DNA of 64,000 bases, taken from assembly GCA_938031175.1 (NCBI GenBank), contig CALHGZ010000005.1, positions 1 to 64,000 on the forward strand, given 5' to 3'. The stretch comes from Candidatus Kapaibacterium sp. Its GTDB lineage: Bacteria > Bacteroidota > Ignavibacteria > Kapaibacteriales > UBA2268. The stretch's first letter is position 1, and each line of letters begins with the position of its first letter. This document shows, piece after piece, positions 9,122-17,451 of the stretch. Below the pieces are notes generated by a model. That model saw only the letters and a program-made list of their open reading frames with translations. It made no database searches and had not been told where the DNA came from. The position numbers and the translations under genes were made by a program.

Positions 9122-10393
9122 ATGATTGAATTAGCTCCGAATTTTAAAAGTGGTGCTGTAATAAAGGTCGTAGGAGTGGGTGGTGGTGGTGGGAATGCCA
9201 TAAACAATATGATTAGAAGAGGTTTAAATGGCGTTGATTTTATAGCAGTTAATACAGATGTCCAAGCATTAAACTACAGTCTCGCGGAAATAACCGTACA
9301 AATTGGCGTTAATATAACCCGAGGTTTGGGTGCTGGTGCAGATCCGGAAATTGGCAGGAAATCAGTCGAGGAAGCAATTGACAAGATAAAGGAAATTCTC
9401 CAAGGTAGCGATATGGTTTTCATTACCAGTGGTATGGGAGGTGGAACCGGTACAGGTGCAGCTCCAGTTATTGCTAAAGCTGCTATGGAATTAGGCATAT
9501 TAGTTGTTGGTATAGTAACAAAACCATTTCTGTGGGAGGGTAAAAAGCGCATTAAAATAGCTGAAGATGGAATAAACGAGCTGAGAAAATATGTTGATGC
9601 TCTTATTGTAATTCCGAATCAAAAACTACTCGATGTTATTGACGTAAAAACTACCTTTATGGAAGCATTTCAAAAAGTTGATGAAGTACTTTACAATGCA
9701 ACAAGAGGTATTTCAGATATCATTTCCCGCCACGGAGTCGTCAATGTCGATTTTGCTGATGTTCGCACAATTATGAAGGGAATGGGTGATGCTCTGATGG
9801 GAATTGGTAAGGCTAATGGTGAACATCGAGCTACTGAAGCTACACAAAATGCACTCAATTCACCTCTACTTGATGGTATTTCAATTTCCGGTGCCCAAGG
9901 TGTACTTGTTAATATCACTGGTGGAATTAATATGACTATGCACGAAATCGCAGAAGCTGTTCAAATTGTCGAGGAAGCATCAGGAGGTAATGCCCTCGTA
10001 ATTCACGGTGTAGTACAAGAAGAAGAGCCAACTGAAGATCTTATGGTTACTGTTGTCGCTACTGGATTCAAAAAGAAAGATGAAAAAATAACTCAGGATC
10101 GTGGGATTAAAATCAAGTTACCACCTAATATCGAAACCTTTGTACCTCCTACTGTTAATGGATTTCCTATTAAAAGAAATTTAAAGCATCAAGAGGAAGT
10201 TAAAGATGGCAATACAAAAAGTTTTGATATTGATTATACAAAGCCTGCTTTTGAGAGGAAAGGGATAAACATAATTAAAACACCAGGGCAAGCGAATGAA
10301 GCCGTTAAGGGAGAAAATCCAAAGCAAATTGAAGATGTTCCAATGTTTCAAGATTTAGAAAAACCTGCTTTTTTAAGAAAAATTATGGATTGA
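9122..10393 (+). CDS. ftsZ: Cell division GTPase FtsZ
   Basis: The tubulin homologue that forms the cytokinetic ring. The N-terminal nucleotide-binding GVGGGGGNAINNM and the tubulin signature GGGTGTG (106-112) are intact, and the T7 loop reads VNVDFADVRTIM. After the conserved core comes a variable linker, then a C-terminal peptide (LEKPAFLRKIMD) of the type that binds FtsA. Length 423 is normal for Bacteroidota-like FtsZ. AGGAGAATCAT places a good ribosome site before ATG 9122. It is the last gene of the ftsQAZ cluster and is followed by a hairpin terminator. Confidence 0.98.
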   Translation: MIELAPNFKSGAVIKVVGVGGGGGNAINNMIRRGLNGVDFIAVNTDVQALNYSLAEITVQIGVNITRGLGAGADPEIGRKSVEEAIDKIKEILQGSDMVFITSGMGGGTGTGAAPVIAKAAMELGILVVGIVTKPFLWEGKKRIKIAEDGINELRKYVDALIVIPNQKLLDVIDVKTTFMEAFQKVDEVLYNATRGISDIISRHGVVNVDFADVRTIMKGMGDALMGIGKANGEHRATEATQNALNSPLLDGISISGAQGVLVNITGGINMTMHEIAEAVQIVEEASGGNALVIHGVVQEEEPTEDLMVTVVATGFKKKDEKITQDRGIKIKLPPNIETFVPPTVNGFPIKRNLKHQEEVKDGNTKSFDIDYTKPAFERKGINIIKTPGQANEAVKGENPKQIEDVPMFQDLEKPAFLRKIMD

Positions 10394-10417
10394 GATAGGG
10401 TAGTTGAATGAAAAGTT

Positions 10418-10447
10418 GGGGCAGGGTATGACTGCCCCTTTATTTTT
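10418..10447. terminator. Terminator between ftsZ and the fibre operon
   Basis: GGGGCAG (10418-10424) pairs with CTGCCCC (10432-10438), followed by TTTATTTTTA on the plus strand. On the minus strand the same stem is followed by AACTTTT. It can therefore serve both the ftsZ transcript and the convergent usher operon. Confidence 0.8.
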
Positions 10448-10468
10448 ATAAATAAGATATGAAAAATG

Positions 10469-13400
10469 CTATTCAATAATTTTAATATCCAGCCGACGAT
10501 TCTTTTTTCTGCCTTCAGGAGTCATATTGCTTGCGATTGGGGAATTAGCACCTTCGCCTGAGGATATGATTTGGTTCGGGTTAACGCCTTTGCTTAAAAG
10601 ATACGAAGCCGCAGTATTAGCTCGTTGCTCCGATAATTCAAGCATATCATTAATACTGCCAAAGCTATCGGTATGTCCAGTAATCACAATTTTGCTTCTG
10701 GGATTTAATTTTAAGTATTCTACTGCTTTATCTAAGTAATCTCGCATACTTTTCGTTAATTGAAAGCTGCGGATATCATTGTATTGAAAAGTCTCAATTG
10801 ATTGTATCTCTACTTGCCGACTATGCTCGTCTGTCTGGATATTCGTTTGCAACTGATGGTTGCTGGGGATCTCCGGTTTATGCTGAGGCAGTTCATCAGG
10901 GATATTTGGCATGCGATTATCATCTAATCGGCGTAAACCATCCTCTTCTTGGTAGGGATATCTCATCAGCTGTAAATCTTCAATTTGCATATCGAATTTC
11001 GATAATGTAAAAATGATATCACTAACGAAATCGCCTCCTTCCTGAGATTTTATTGCTATTTGCCGATTCAATGGTTTACTCTTAAGCTTCAATATTGCCA
11101 ATTGTAAAGAATCTACGTAAGCAATATATTCGCCCGGCACCATACCTAATTTATAAAAACTGCCATCGGAAAATACAGGTACCGATACAATATCGCCGGT
11201 ACGTATGTTCATAAAATGGACTTTTACACCAGCTTGTCCGGTTGTTCGTTCGCCTTCGTCTCGAAGAACTTGTCCTTCAACTACTCCTGCGGGATAGCAT
11301 GGAACATCGATATTCTTGTATATATTTGGGTCGGCTATGAAGGAAAATTCTGTTATTTTCGGTACGATTGTCGGGTCTTTGATGGATTTTGAGTCTATGA
11401 ATACATTGTAACGAGTGTAGGGCGTCAAGTTATAAACTTGAGTCATTCCGCCAGCACGAAAGCTATTCACCGATGCTTGCGGCACTCCTATATTTACACC
11501 TTCTACTATTTGCTCGCCTTCGTCGTAACGCCCATTATCGTTCATATCAACAAATACTCGTATATTCGCTGCACCGGCTCCAAGGTTCGAATATGTTGTT
11601 GCATTACTAACAAGTAGTGTTTTAAGTGTCGAATTGTAGCCGATTACACCGCTTAATTGCTGAGAGAAATGATTCGATATGCCTGTTCGATTATGGCTTG
11701 TTTGCGAACGGAAATATGGTAAATCCATACGGATTTGAATAGAAGCGCCTAAATCTCGATTGCCGAGCAATTGCTTTTCAATCGTATAATCAACATACGA
11801 ATTATGCCATAATCCGTGGCTAATTCTGAAGTTTACGTTTTGTAATTGATGGTTCGTAATATCGTATCGGCTACCAAATCCTAAGCTTAAATTCTTCAAA
11901 AAGCTTATGCTTTTGAGGCTATATAAATAATAATTAGCATTGAAATTCACAGAATGCTGGATTTTATTCCACATCGGTTTACCATTCAATTCTCCAATTG
12001 CCCCATTATAGTAAAACATTAGCATCAAACCAGATATATTAAAAAATATGTTCGAAAAGAAATCCGTCGAGGCATAGCTTTGATATTCTGTACGGCGAAG
12101 ATTGAGATTCAAGCTGAACGGGAACCGATTCCAACGTGGCAATTGAATATATGCTTCCGTCATCGAATTTGCTAGTCGGAAATTAATTCTATTATCTTTA
12201 CTTGTAAAAACTGTGTGACGGAAACGATAGGTTCCCAGAATATCCGACCAATAGTTGATTTCTCCAGCCCAGAGATTATTAATTGCATATTCGAACTTTG
12301 CGTGGATATTACCTAAGATTCGAATTGAAGTAATATTATAAAAATCCAGATTTTTTGTTGTTAACAAATCTTTCGATTTAATTATTTCGCTCCATTCTCC
12401 GAGATCGTTTTTCATTAGCGAGAATGAGTTCGAAAGCCAATTGGTTAAACCAGTTGAGACTCTCAGCTCCGCTTGCTTCATTTGGCTGAACTCGTATTCG
12501 CCTATATTAAGAGTATAGCGTATTTCACCAGGTTTGAGAAAATCATTGGGAATTTGAATAATTTCCCGTTTTTCCATATATTGACCACGATTACCATAAA
12601 AACGTAGTTCAATATTTGAATTACCGTAATATATCGGAAGCTCAAATCTATAATAGCCTCGGGCATCGGTTACTTGACGAGAATGCAGATAGCCATTGCG
12701 GTAAATTTCTACCTCCCACCCAGCCTCGATATGGTCCTCGTAAACAAATGTAGAGTAAAATGGCGAAATGTTTGTTACTTCGTTTGTGATTTGTATGCCA
12801 CGAATATTAAGCGAAGGCAAATTAGTAAAGCGGGACCCAGAGCTCAATAAATATCCTAAATTAATTGCACTTAGCCAATTATTATCACCGAAGCCGAGAC
12901 GCCAACGCGGAACATTTCGATAGCGAAATAGCTTTGTAAAGTCATCGTAATTACCTGTTGAATTGACTTGCAAATCACCACCGAGGATTTGGATTCCCAA
13001 ATTCGTATTGTAACTATAATTAGCAAATTTACTACTATAATATGCACGCAAATCGTAGCTCAAAGTGCCTCCATTGAACATGCTATAGCTTTGACCATAG
13101 AGAAGTGGTTTGAATTCAAGACGGCTTTCCCAACTTTCTTGCAAAAATGAATAGCTTTTCAATCGTTTTTGCTCGATGACAACAGGCATATCTATTTTGC
13201 TTGTAGCATTTGCCATTAGCTTGCTCATTTGGATTTTTACTTCCAATTGGAAAAACTCCCAAAATATTTCGGGTAAGACATAAATATCGAGCGAGCTAAT
13301 AAGGTATTTCGAGGTATCTATATCGAGCGTTTGCCAAAAAGTTTTGCCTTTGCCGATGCGGAAGTCGAATGTGTATGCGCTATCAGGGCGATTTAAATAT

Positions 13401-13642
13401 CCTTTGATTATATGATTGCCGTAGTCATAATCATTGTAAATTTTTAGCCCGTTTAGTACTTCCAAAAATGGAATATACACCTGCCCTTTGTATAGATAAA
13501 CAAATATATCCCCCCTCGTACCATAATATGTGAATTGGAATGGTATTTCCTCGGCATCATCGGGCATTTGCCGACCGTGGAGCGTGGAAAGCCCTGCTGT
13601 TAGTGCTAAAAAAATTATGCAATATCGGGCGATATGGTACAT
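10469..13642 (-). CDS. Usher-like outer-membrane protein with C-terminal OmpA domain
   Basis: A 1057-residue protein with a signal peptide (about 1-24). The N-terminal part is beta-rich. The central part looks like a large barrel with the usher-type stretch GWEVEIYRNGYLHSRQVTD...GYYRFELPI, followed by an ELRFYGNRGQ segment, both characteristic of fimbrial usher middle/plug regions. A later VFVDMNDNGRYDEGE segment resembles the Ca-binding-like SdrB/usher C-terminal fold. Residues 948-1057 are an OmpA/MotB domain with TGHTDSFGS and NRRLDIKI, i.e. the Asp and Arg used to bind meso-diaminopimelate. Directly upstream lie a PapD-like chaperone gene and three pilin-like genes. I infer an outer-membrane assembly platform for a surface fibre that is anchored to peptidoglycan. 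OmpA is certain; usher function is inferred from sequence pattern and context. Confidence 0.75.
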   Translation of the reverse strand: MYHIARYCIIFLALTAGLSTLHGRQMPDDAEEIPFQFTYYGTRGDIFVYLYKGQVYIPFLEVLNGLKIYNDYDYGNHIIKGYLNRPDSAYTFDFRIGKGKTFWQTLDIDTSKYLISSLDIYVLPEIFWEFFQLEVKIQMSKLMANATSKIDMPVVIEQKRLKSYSFLQESWESRLEFKPLLYGQSYSMFNGGTLSYDLRAYYSSKFANYSYNTNLGIQILGGDLQVNSTGNYDDFTKLFRYRNVPRWRLGFGDNNWLSAINLGYLLSSGSRFTNLPSLNIRGIQITNEVTNISPFYSTFVYEDHIEAGWEVEIYRNGYLHSRQVTDARGYYRFELPIYYGNSNIELRFYGNRGQYMEKREIIQIPNDFLKPGEIRYTLNIGEYEFSQMKQAELRVSTGLTNWLSNSFSLMKNDLGEWSEIIKSKDLLTTKNLDFYNITSIRILGNIHAKFEYAINNLWAGEINYWSDILGTYRFRHTVFTSKDNRINFRLANSMTEAYIQLPRWNRFPFSLNLNLRRTEYQSYASTDFFSNIFFNISGLMLMFYYNGAIGELNGKPMWNKIQHSVNFNANYYLYSLKSISFLKNLSLGFGSRYDITNHQLQNVNFRISHGLWHNSYVDYTIEKQLLGNRDLGASIQIRMDLPYFRSQTSHNRTGISNHFSQQLSGVIGYNSTLKTLLVSNATTYSNLGAGAANIRVFVDMNDNGRYDEGEQIVEGVNIGVPQASVNSFRAGGMTQVYNLTPYTRYNVFIDSKSIKDPTIVPKITEFSFIADPNIYKNIDVPCYPAGVVEGQVLRDEGERTTGQAGVKVHFMNIRTGDIVSVPVFSDGSFYKLGMVPGEYIAYVDSLQLAILKLKSKPLNRQIAIKSQEGGDFVSDIIFTLSKFDMQIEDLQLMRYPYQEEDGLRRLDDNRMPNIPDELPQHKPEIPSNHQLQTNIQTDEHSRQVEIQSIETFQYNDIRSFQLTKSMRDYLDKAVEYLKLNPRSKIVITGHTDSFGSINDMLELSEQRANTAASYLLSKGVNPNQIISSGEGANSPIASNMTPEGRKKNRRLDIKIIE

Positions 13643-13652
13643 TGCATCGCAT

Positions 13653-14474
13653 CTAATTCAATGTGAAATCAAATGTTTTCGAAAAAGGCTTGAACGATTT
13701 CGAGTTGAACTCTTCTGGCACTTCATCGCGTTCGCCTGTTACAAATAAGTGAAGTTTATATTTACCCGGCTGAAGCTTGTCGGCTGGTAGGGAGACCTTT
13801 TGGACGCAATCGAAATAAATAGCAAGCCCCAAATCCTGCTCCAAAACGGTTTTACCGTCTTCGCTCAATATTTTCATATTAGCCATACCCCAAAATGGGG
13901 CGTTCCCTCCTCGCTTATGGCGTATCATTAAATTGACACCGTTTGTATCGCGAAATACTTTGTCTAGTTCCATATCTAATTTCGATTCATTTTGACCATT
14001 CATATAAGCGACAAGACCAATGATTTCCGAACGTAGCACAATCTGAGCCGTAACCATATCCTTACTAACTGTATCTATTTGTGGAATGATTGGATTTGCT
14101 CCAACTATAATTCGTGTCCAGTAAAATTGATTTTCGTTTGGAACATTACGAACTACTATTCGAACCACCTGAGAAGATTTTGGCGGAATCATCATCTTCG
14201 AGGGATATGCTTTGATATATGGCAAAAGTGAATATTTCTGCTCGGCTGTGTTATCGTCGAAACGGGTATAGCCATTGCCCAGGGAATCATAGGTAAAATA
14301 GCCAAATTTAAATATTACATCATATTCATTCATCTCTTCAGATGTATTGAAAACTTCCAGTGTGCCTGTTTTCGTTTTCGGGTCTATAAATAATGCAGTT
14401 GGATGAATTACAACTTGAGAAAATGCTGTTTGTAATACAAGTATTGAAATTATTATTAAAAATATCTTTTTCAT
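13653..14474 (-). CDS. PapD-like periplasmic pilus chaperone
   Basis: A 273-residue secreted protein (signal peptide about 1-19, ending in FSQ). The N-terminal Ig-like domain begins VVIHPTALFIDPKTKTGTLEVFN. It continues to a PSKMMIPPKSSQVVRIVVRN strand, the equivalent of the G1/F1 region of fimbrial chaperones, where alternating hydrophobic residues complete the fold of pilin subunits. A second beta domain follows. Such chaperones bind pilins in the periplasm and hand them to the usher. It lies 10 bases upstream of the usher-like gene and after three pilin-like genes on the same strand, which supports the role. The usual FGS chaperone lysine/arginine pair was not clearly identified by eye. 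Confidence 0.72.
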   Translation of the reverse strand: MKKIFLIIISILVLQTAFSQVVIHPTALFIDPKTKTGTLEVFNTSEEMNEYDVIFKFGYFTYDSLGNGYTRFDDNTAEQKYSLLPYIKAYPSKMMIPPKSSQVVRIVVRNVPNENQFYWTRIIVGANPIIPQIDTVSKDMVTAQIVLRSEIIGLVAYMNGQNESKLDMELDKVFRDTNGVNLMIRHKRGGNAPFWGMANMKILSEDGKTVLEQDLGLAIYFDCVQKVSLPADKLQPGKYKLHLFVTGERDEVPEEFNSKSFKPFSKTFDFTLN

Positions 14475-14511
14475 TTTATTTCAATCCATATTAATTGGAC
14501 ATAGTATTCAA

Positions 14512-15096
14512 TCACATATTTAAACAAGCGCTTACTGTTATAGTAAATTCGGGATTACCGGTGGCAGTATTACTGCTGACAAATAGCTTTTTTGCAGTAA
14601 TCCTGAATTTAGCATAAGCTCGGCAATGATTTACACCACGCGGCTTGTATAATCGCACGTTTGTGTAAGCACTTGTTCTATTTTCCGATGGGCTTCCATA
14701 AACCCCATTAGTAAAAAAATCGGCTTTTTCCCAACTCCAGTTAGTGATTTGAGCATAGCCCGAACCGAGATAAGAACGTAAATTCATCGAAAAAGAAAAG
14801 TCATATCTCTTTCTTGAATCGCCATAAAGAATGAATTCAATTTCATTGCCATTACCATCGGTAGAGGGCAAAGTGTATTCCATTCCGGTGAGGAAACTGC
14901 CCAGATAAACATTCCCATTGCAAATTTCAATTTCAATTGGGCAGCCCCAGCAATTAGTTCCGAGTTCGTCGTGCTCACGGCGACGCTCATCGCAGGCTAT
15001 TAAATCAATTTGAAGTATGAAAAATTTAAATATAGCTAAAACAAAAAAAAATAATCCTGTTCGAACGGGAATTATTTTTCCTCTTTGCTTATTCAT
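14512..15096 (-). CDS. Secreted pilin-like protein 3 of the fibre operon
   Basis: A protein of about 194 residues with an N-terminal hydrophobic segment ending LQIDLIAC. This could be a normal signal peptide or a lipobox (LIAC) that would make it a lipoprotein. The rest is predicted beta-rich, with a Cys-x-AYAKFRITAKKL block and a C-terminal PEFTITVSACLNM strand, both shared with the two upstream paralogues. It lacks their N-terminal GTFTA motif and has extra cysteines (CWGC, then EIEIC). It could be a tip, adaptor or base subunit. The frame is open to an ATG at 15147, but the signal sequence argues for ATG 15096. Confidence 0.6.
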   Translation of the reverse strand: MNKQRGKIIPVRTGLFFFVLAIFKFFILQIDLIACDERRREHDELGTNCWGCPIEIEICNGNVYLGSFLTGMEYTLPSTDGNGNEIEFILYGDSRKRYDFSFSMNLRSYLGSGYAQITNWSWEKADFFTNGVYGSPSENRTSAYTNVRLYKPRGVNHCRAYAKFRITAKKLFVSSNTATGNPEFTITVSACLNM

Positions 15097-15210
15097 TTGT
15101 AAAATTAACAAAAGAGCATTGCAATTTTCTGTCATTATATTTTGCATCTTATTATAATTATTAATTATATATTGGCGGCAGGGCTGGAAACCCCGCCGCC
15201 GTATTATTCG

Positions 15211-15801
15211 CTATATGTTACAGCTTGCAGATAGTGTAACCGGGAAATAATATGTAGCTGGATTAGCGTGTGGATAAATTGTTAATTTGATAGAACTTAT
15301 TCTGAACCACGCATAAGAAGTACAATTAGATGGTCCCGGTATGAGCCTTAGAAGTCCTCCTGTCCAATTTGTCGGTAATGGTCCTGTATAGTTACCAAAT
15401 CCTATAACATTATAACTTGCATCCCATTCATAGGTAATTAAAATTCCTGTTACGATATCACCAATGAATCCATAAGTTACAGAGGTTGTATAATTAATTG
15501 GATTACTTGAATTATCAACTGCTGGACCATTAATTTCCCACTTGAAAAAGTATGTTCCAACTGTGAAATTATGGTATTCTATCGTAGTCGGTTTAAAGTA
15601 ATTACCAAGAGATACAAGTGTAGAATTCGGTGGTATAGAACCAAAATTTGAACTGAAGAATAAATTTGGGCTACACAATACTGCAGCTGTAAATGTTCCG
15701 GTTTCGGCTGGCGAAGTCCATGTACCTGCCATAAGCCTCGCATTCACGGCTACTGCTATGAAGATTATCACAGCTGCGAGTATTTTGAGTCCTTTGTGCA
15801 T
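15211..15801 (-). CDS. Secreted pilin-like protein 2 of the fibre operon
   Basis: A 196-residue protein with a clear signal peptide (about 1-25). The mature N-terminus GTWTSPAETGTFTAAVLCSP closely matches that of the next upstream paralogue. The C-terminal half has CTSYAWFRISSIKL and ends YYFPVTLSASCNI. Alternating hydrophobic residues at both ends fit an Ig-like pilin that donates an N-terminal strand to its neighbour. GGAGCTAATT precedes ATG 15801. I do not recognise a named family; a spore-coat-U/CsuA-B-like pilin is the nearest idea, and it is an inference from operon context. Confidence 0.65.
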   Translation of the reverse strand: MHKGLKILAAVIIFIAVAVNARLMAGTWTSPAETGTFTAAVLCSPNLFFSSNFGSIPPNSTLVSLGNYFKPTTIEYHNFTVGTYFFKWEINGPAVDNSSNPINYTTSVTYGFIGDIVTGILITYEWDASYNVIGFGNYTGPLPTNWTGGLLRLIPGPSNCTSYAWFRISSIKLTIYPHANPATYYFPVTLSASCNI

Positions 15802-15832
15802 AATTAGCTCCTTTTTAATTTATGAAGCTGTA

Positions 15833-16288
15833 TTATATAGAAGCTGTTACTGATACTGTAACCGTAAATATATGGGAACCTGTAGAAGCATTTGAAAAGG
15901 TTATATCATTTAGTGCTGCTTCTAAATCAACACTTTGTGAACAGTCGTTTTGAAAACCTAAAAATGTTCCAGTATAAGCACCGTTGTGGCTGTATGATAC
16001 ATTCCATGTTGCTCCAGTACCTGAGGTAACTGTTCCAGTCATAGAAATACTATAACTAGCAGCCTCAGGTCCTGCTAAAGTCCAATTTAATATATCAGGT
16101 GCTCCTGTATAAGTATCTGTTTGGAAGAAATTACCGGCATTGAATGTATTAGTTCCAGCTACTAATGTTGGTTGGCAGTAAACTGTTGCAGTGAATGTTC
16201 CAGTATATGGACCTGAAGACCAGCTACCAGCGAATGATACAGAAGTAGCAATAACAGCGACTAAGAGTATTGCAAGAATCTTTTTCAT
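15833..16288 (-). CDS. Secreted pilin-like protein 1, first gene of the fibre operon
   Basis: A 151-residue protein with a signal peptide ending VSFAG and a mature start GSWSSGPYTGTFTATVYCQP. It is the shortest and most regular of the three paralogues, and is Gly/Thr/Ser-rich as major fibre subunits often are. A second cysteine (NDCSQ) lies at the position of the CTSYAW cysteine in paralogue 2, so one intramolecular disulfide is likely. The end IFTVTVSVTASI is a strongly alternating beta strand. As first gene of the operon, with GGAG in front of ATG 16288, it is the best candidate for the major subunit. That role is inference. Confidence 0.65.
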   Translation of the reverse strand: MKKILAILLVAVIATSVSFAGSWSSGPYTGTFTATVYCQPTLVAGTNTFNAGNFFQTDTYTGAPDILNWTLAGPEAASYSISMTGTVTSGTGATWNVSYSHNGAYTGTFLGFQNDCSQSVDLEAALNDITFSNASTGSHIFTVTVSVTASI

Positions 16289-16303
16289 TTTTAAACTCCG
16301 TTA

Positions 16304-16365
16304 AAGTGTTAAACAAAAAATAGTTACAAAAAAATTTAGAAACAATAAAACTTTGCTTAACACTT
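16304..16365 (-). promoter_or_regulatory. Inverted repeat in the leader of the fibre operon
   Basis: AAGTGTTAA (16304-16312) and its complement TTAACACTT (16357-16365) form 9-bp arms 44 bases apart, 16 to 77 bases upstream of the first pilin start codon. The spacer is A-rich. It could be a paired operator or a leader hairpin. The position is suggestive; the function is not known. Confidence 0.45.
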
Positions 16366-16787
16366 CTAAATATGTGGCTGAAAGTACCGATATATTAAGA
16401 AGTGTCGGTTCCTAAGCTAAAGGCTGAGGCTGTCGATGAGATTAGATGCAAGAGTGATTTAGGTTCGCTGATTGCATTGTCTCACATGCCAAAGCCTTTT
16501 TTGCTTTTGTGCATTCCGGTATTTTTTGCGTTTTATAGCGGTCTCACAATATTAATATTATTTGAATATCATCTGATTTGCCAACTTTTGGTTACAATTC
16601 TCCTAATGGTTTTGTTTTTTCAAGGGGCTTGAAGCCTTCTTTTTATGGAGTTTGGTACCTTTTGCCGTACAATTTTTGTTGATTATGTTCAAATATTGAG
16701 CTCGCTATTTTTTGCATTTGATTCCGGAAAGTAGCAAATTACGGAAATACTGAGTAGCTTAACTGACGCATTGCAGTGTTTCTACCC

Positions 16788-16921
16788 GTTGGCTTTAGGC
16801 ATTGGATTACGTTTTTCGTCTGAATCGAAACCCCCGATTCGAGTTCAGCACTTGACTTTAGACATGGGGGTCAAGTCGAAAGTCAATTTTTCGACGAAAT
16901 TTTCTGCCTAAGCCTTTCAAC
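16788..16921. other. Nested inverted-repeat element, possible structured RNA or relic MITE
   Basis: Outer arms GTTGGCTTTAGGCA (16788-16801) and TGCCTAAGCCTTTCAAC (16905-16921) are imperfect complements. Inside are GAATCG/CGATTC (16822-16840), CTTGAC/GTCAAG (16851-16875) and the overlapping alternative TTGACTTT/AAAGTCAA (16852-16886). The segment is also richer in GC than its surroundings. I cannot tell which strand would be transcribed, nor distinguish an RNA element from a small degenerate mobile element. Confidence 0.45.
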
Positions 16922-17081
16922 CCAATTTTCAAAGAGCGAACATTTTTTATTAAAATTTTTGTTTCATTGATGCAAATGGCTTCTCTAGATATTTTTTTCG
17001 TAGAGTTTCTTTATATAGCTAATAAAGATTAATTTTAGTCAAACCTAATAAAAAAATTATTAACAAACAATCCGTTAAAAG

Positions 17082-17128
17082 GCGTAGAAATGAAAAATAC
17101 CATGTTCTCGGTATATGCTACGCTTTTT
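17082..17128 (+). terminator. Hairpin with trailing T-run, terminator-like
   Basis: GCGTAG (17082-17087) pairs with CTACGC (17118-17123), with an inner TACC/GGTA stem, followed by TTTTT. On the plus strand this looks like a terminator or the 3' end of a small RNA, yet no plus-strand gene precedes it. Confidence 0.4.
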
Positions 17129-17451
17129 GGCTTATGTGATTTTAATAAATCATTGAAAATGATAAAATTACTTGTTCTGAAGTTTTTTATTTTATATAAT
17201 ATTTAGGTTCTTCTTTCATTTAAAATTTTATATTCTAAAATAAAAATCTAAGATTATTTTAAACAAAAATTGGACATACTAATTTTAATATGAATTATTA
17301 GAAAAAATTTGTTTCATAATATCTAATATGATAATTAATATTTGGATATTTAATATTAGCATAAACTAAAACATTAAAATAAATTAATTTAAAAAAATTT
17401 TATTTTTCTAACTTTATATTTATATTATACACATTAAAATCGTATATCTTG

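Larger units (their letters stand above)
16289..17448. other. 1.16-kb gene-free divergent control region
   Basis: This lies between the fibre operon (leftward) and the LuxR-type regulator (rightward). A 76-codon open frame at 16402-16632 shows no signal, domain or ribosome site and I do not call it. The region contains three notable inverted-repeat structures, listed separately. The final 250 bases before the regulator are extremely AT-rich, as expected for a promoter or a nucleoid-protein binding zone. Confidence 0.6.

Noticed and set aside
16402-16632. A 76-codon frame in the gene-free region
   Set aside because: It has a hydrophobic stretch but no ribosome site, no known family and no conserved context; the region looks non-coding.
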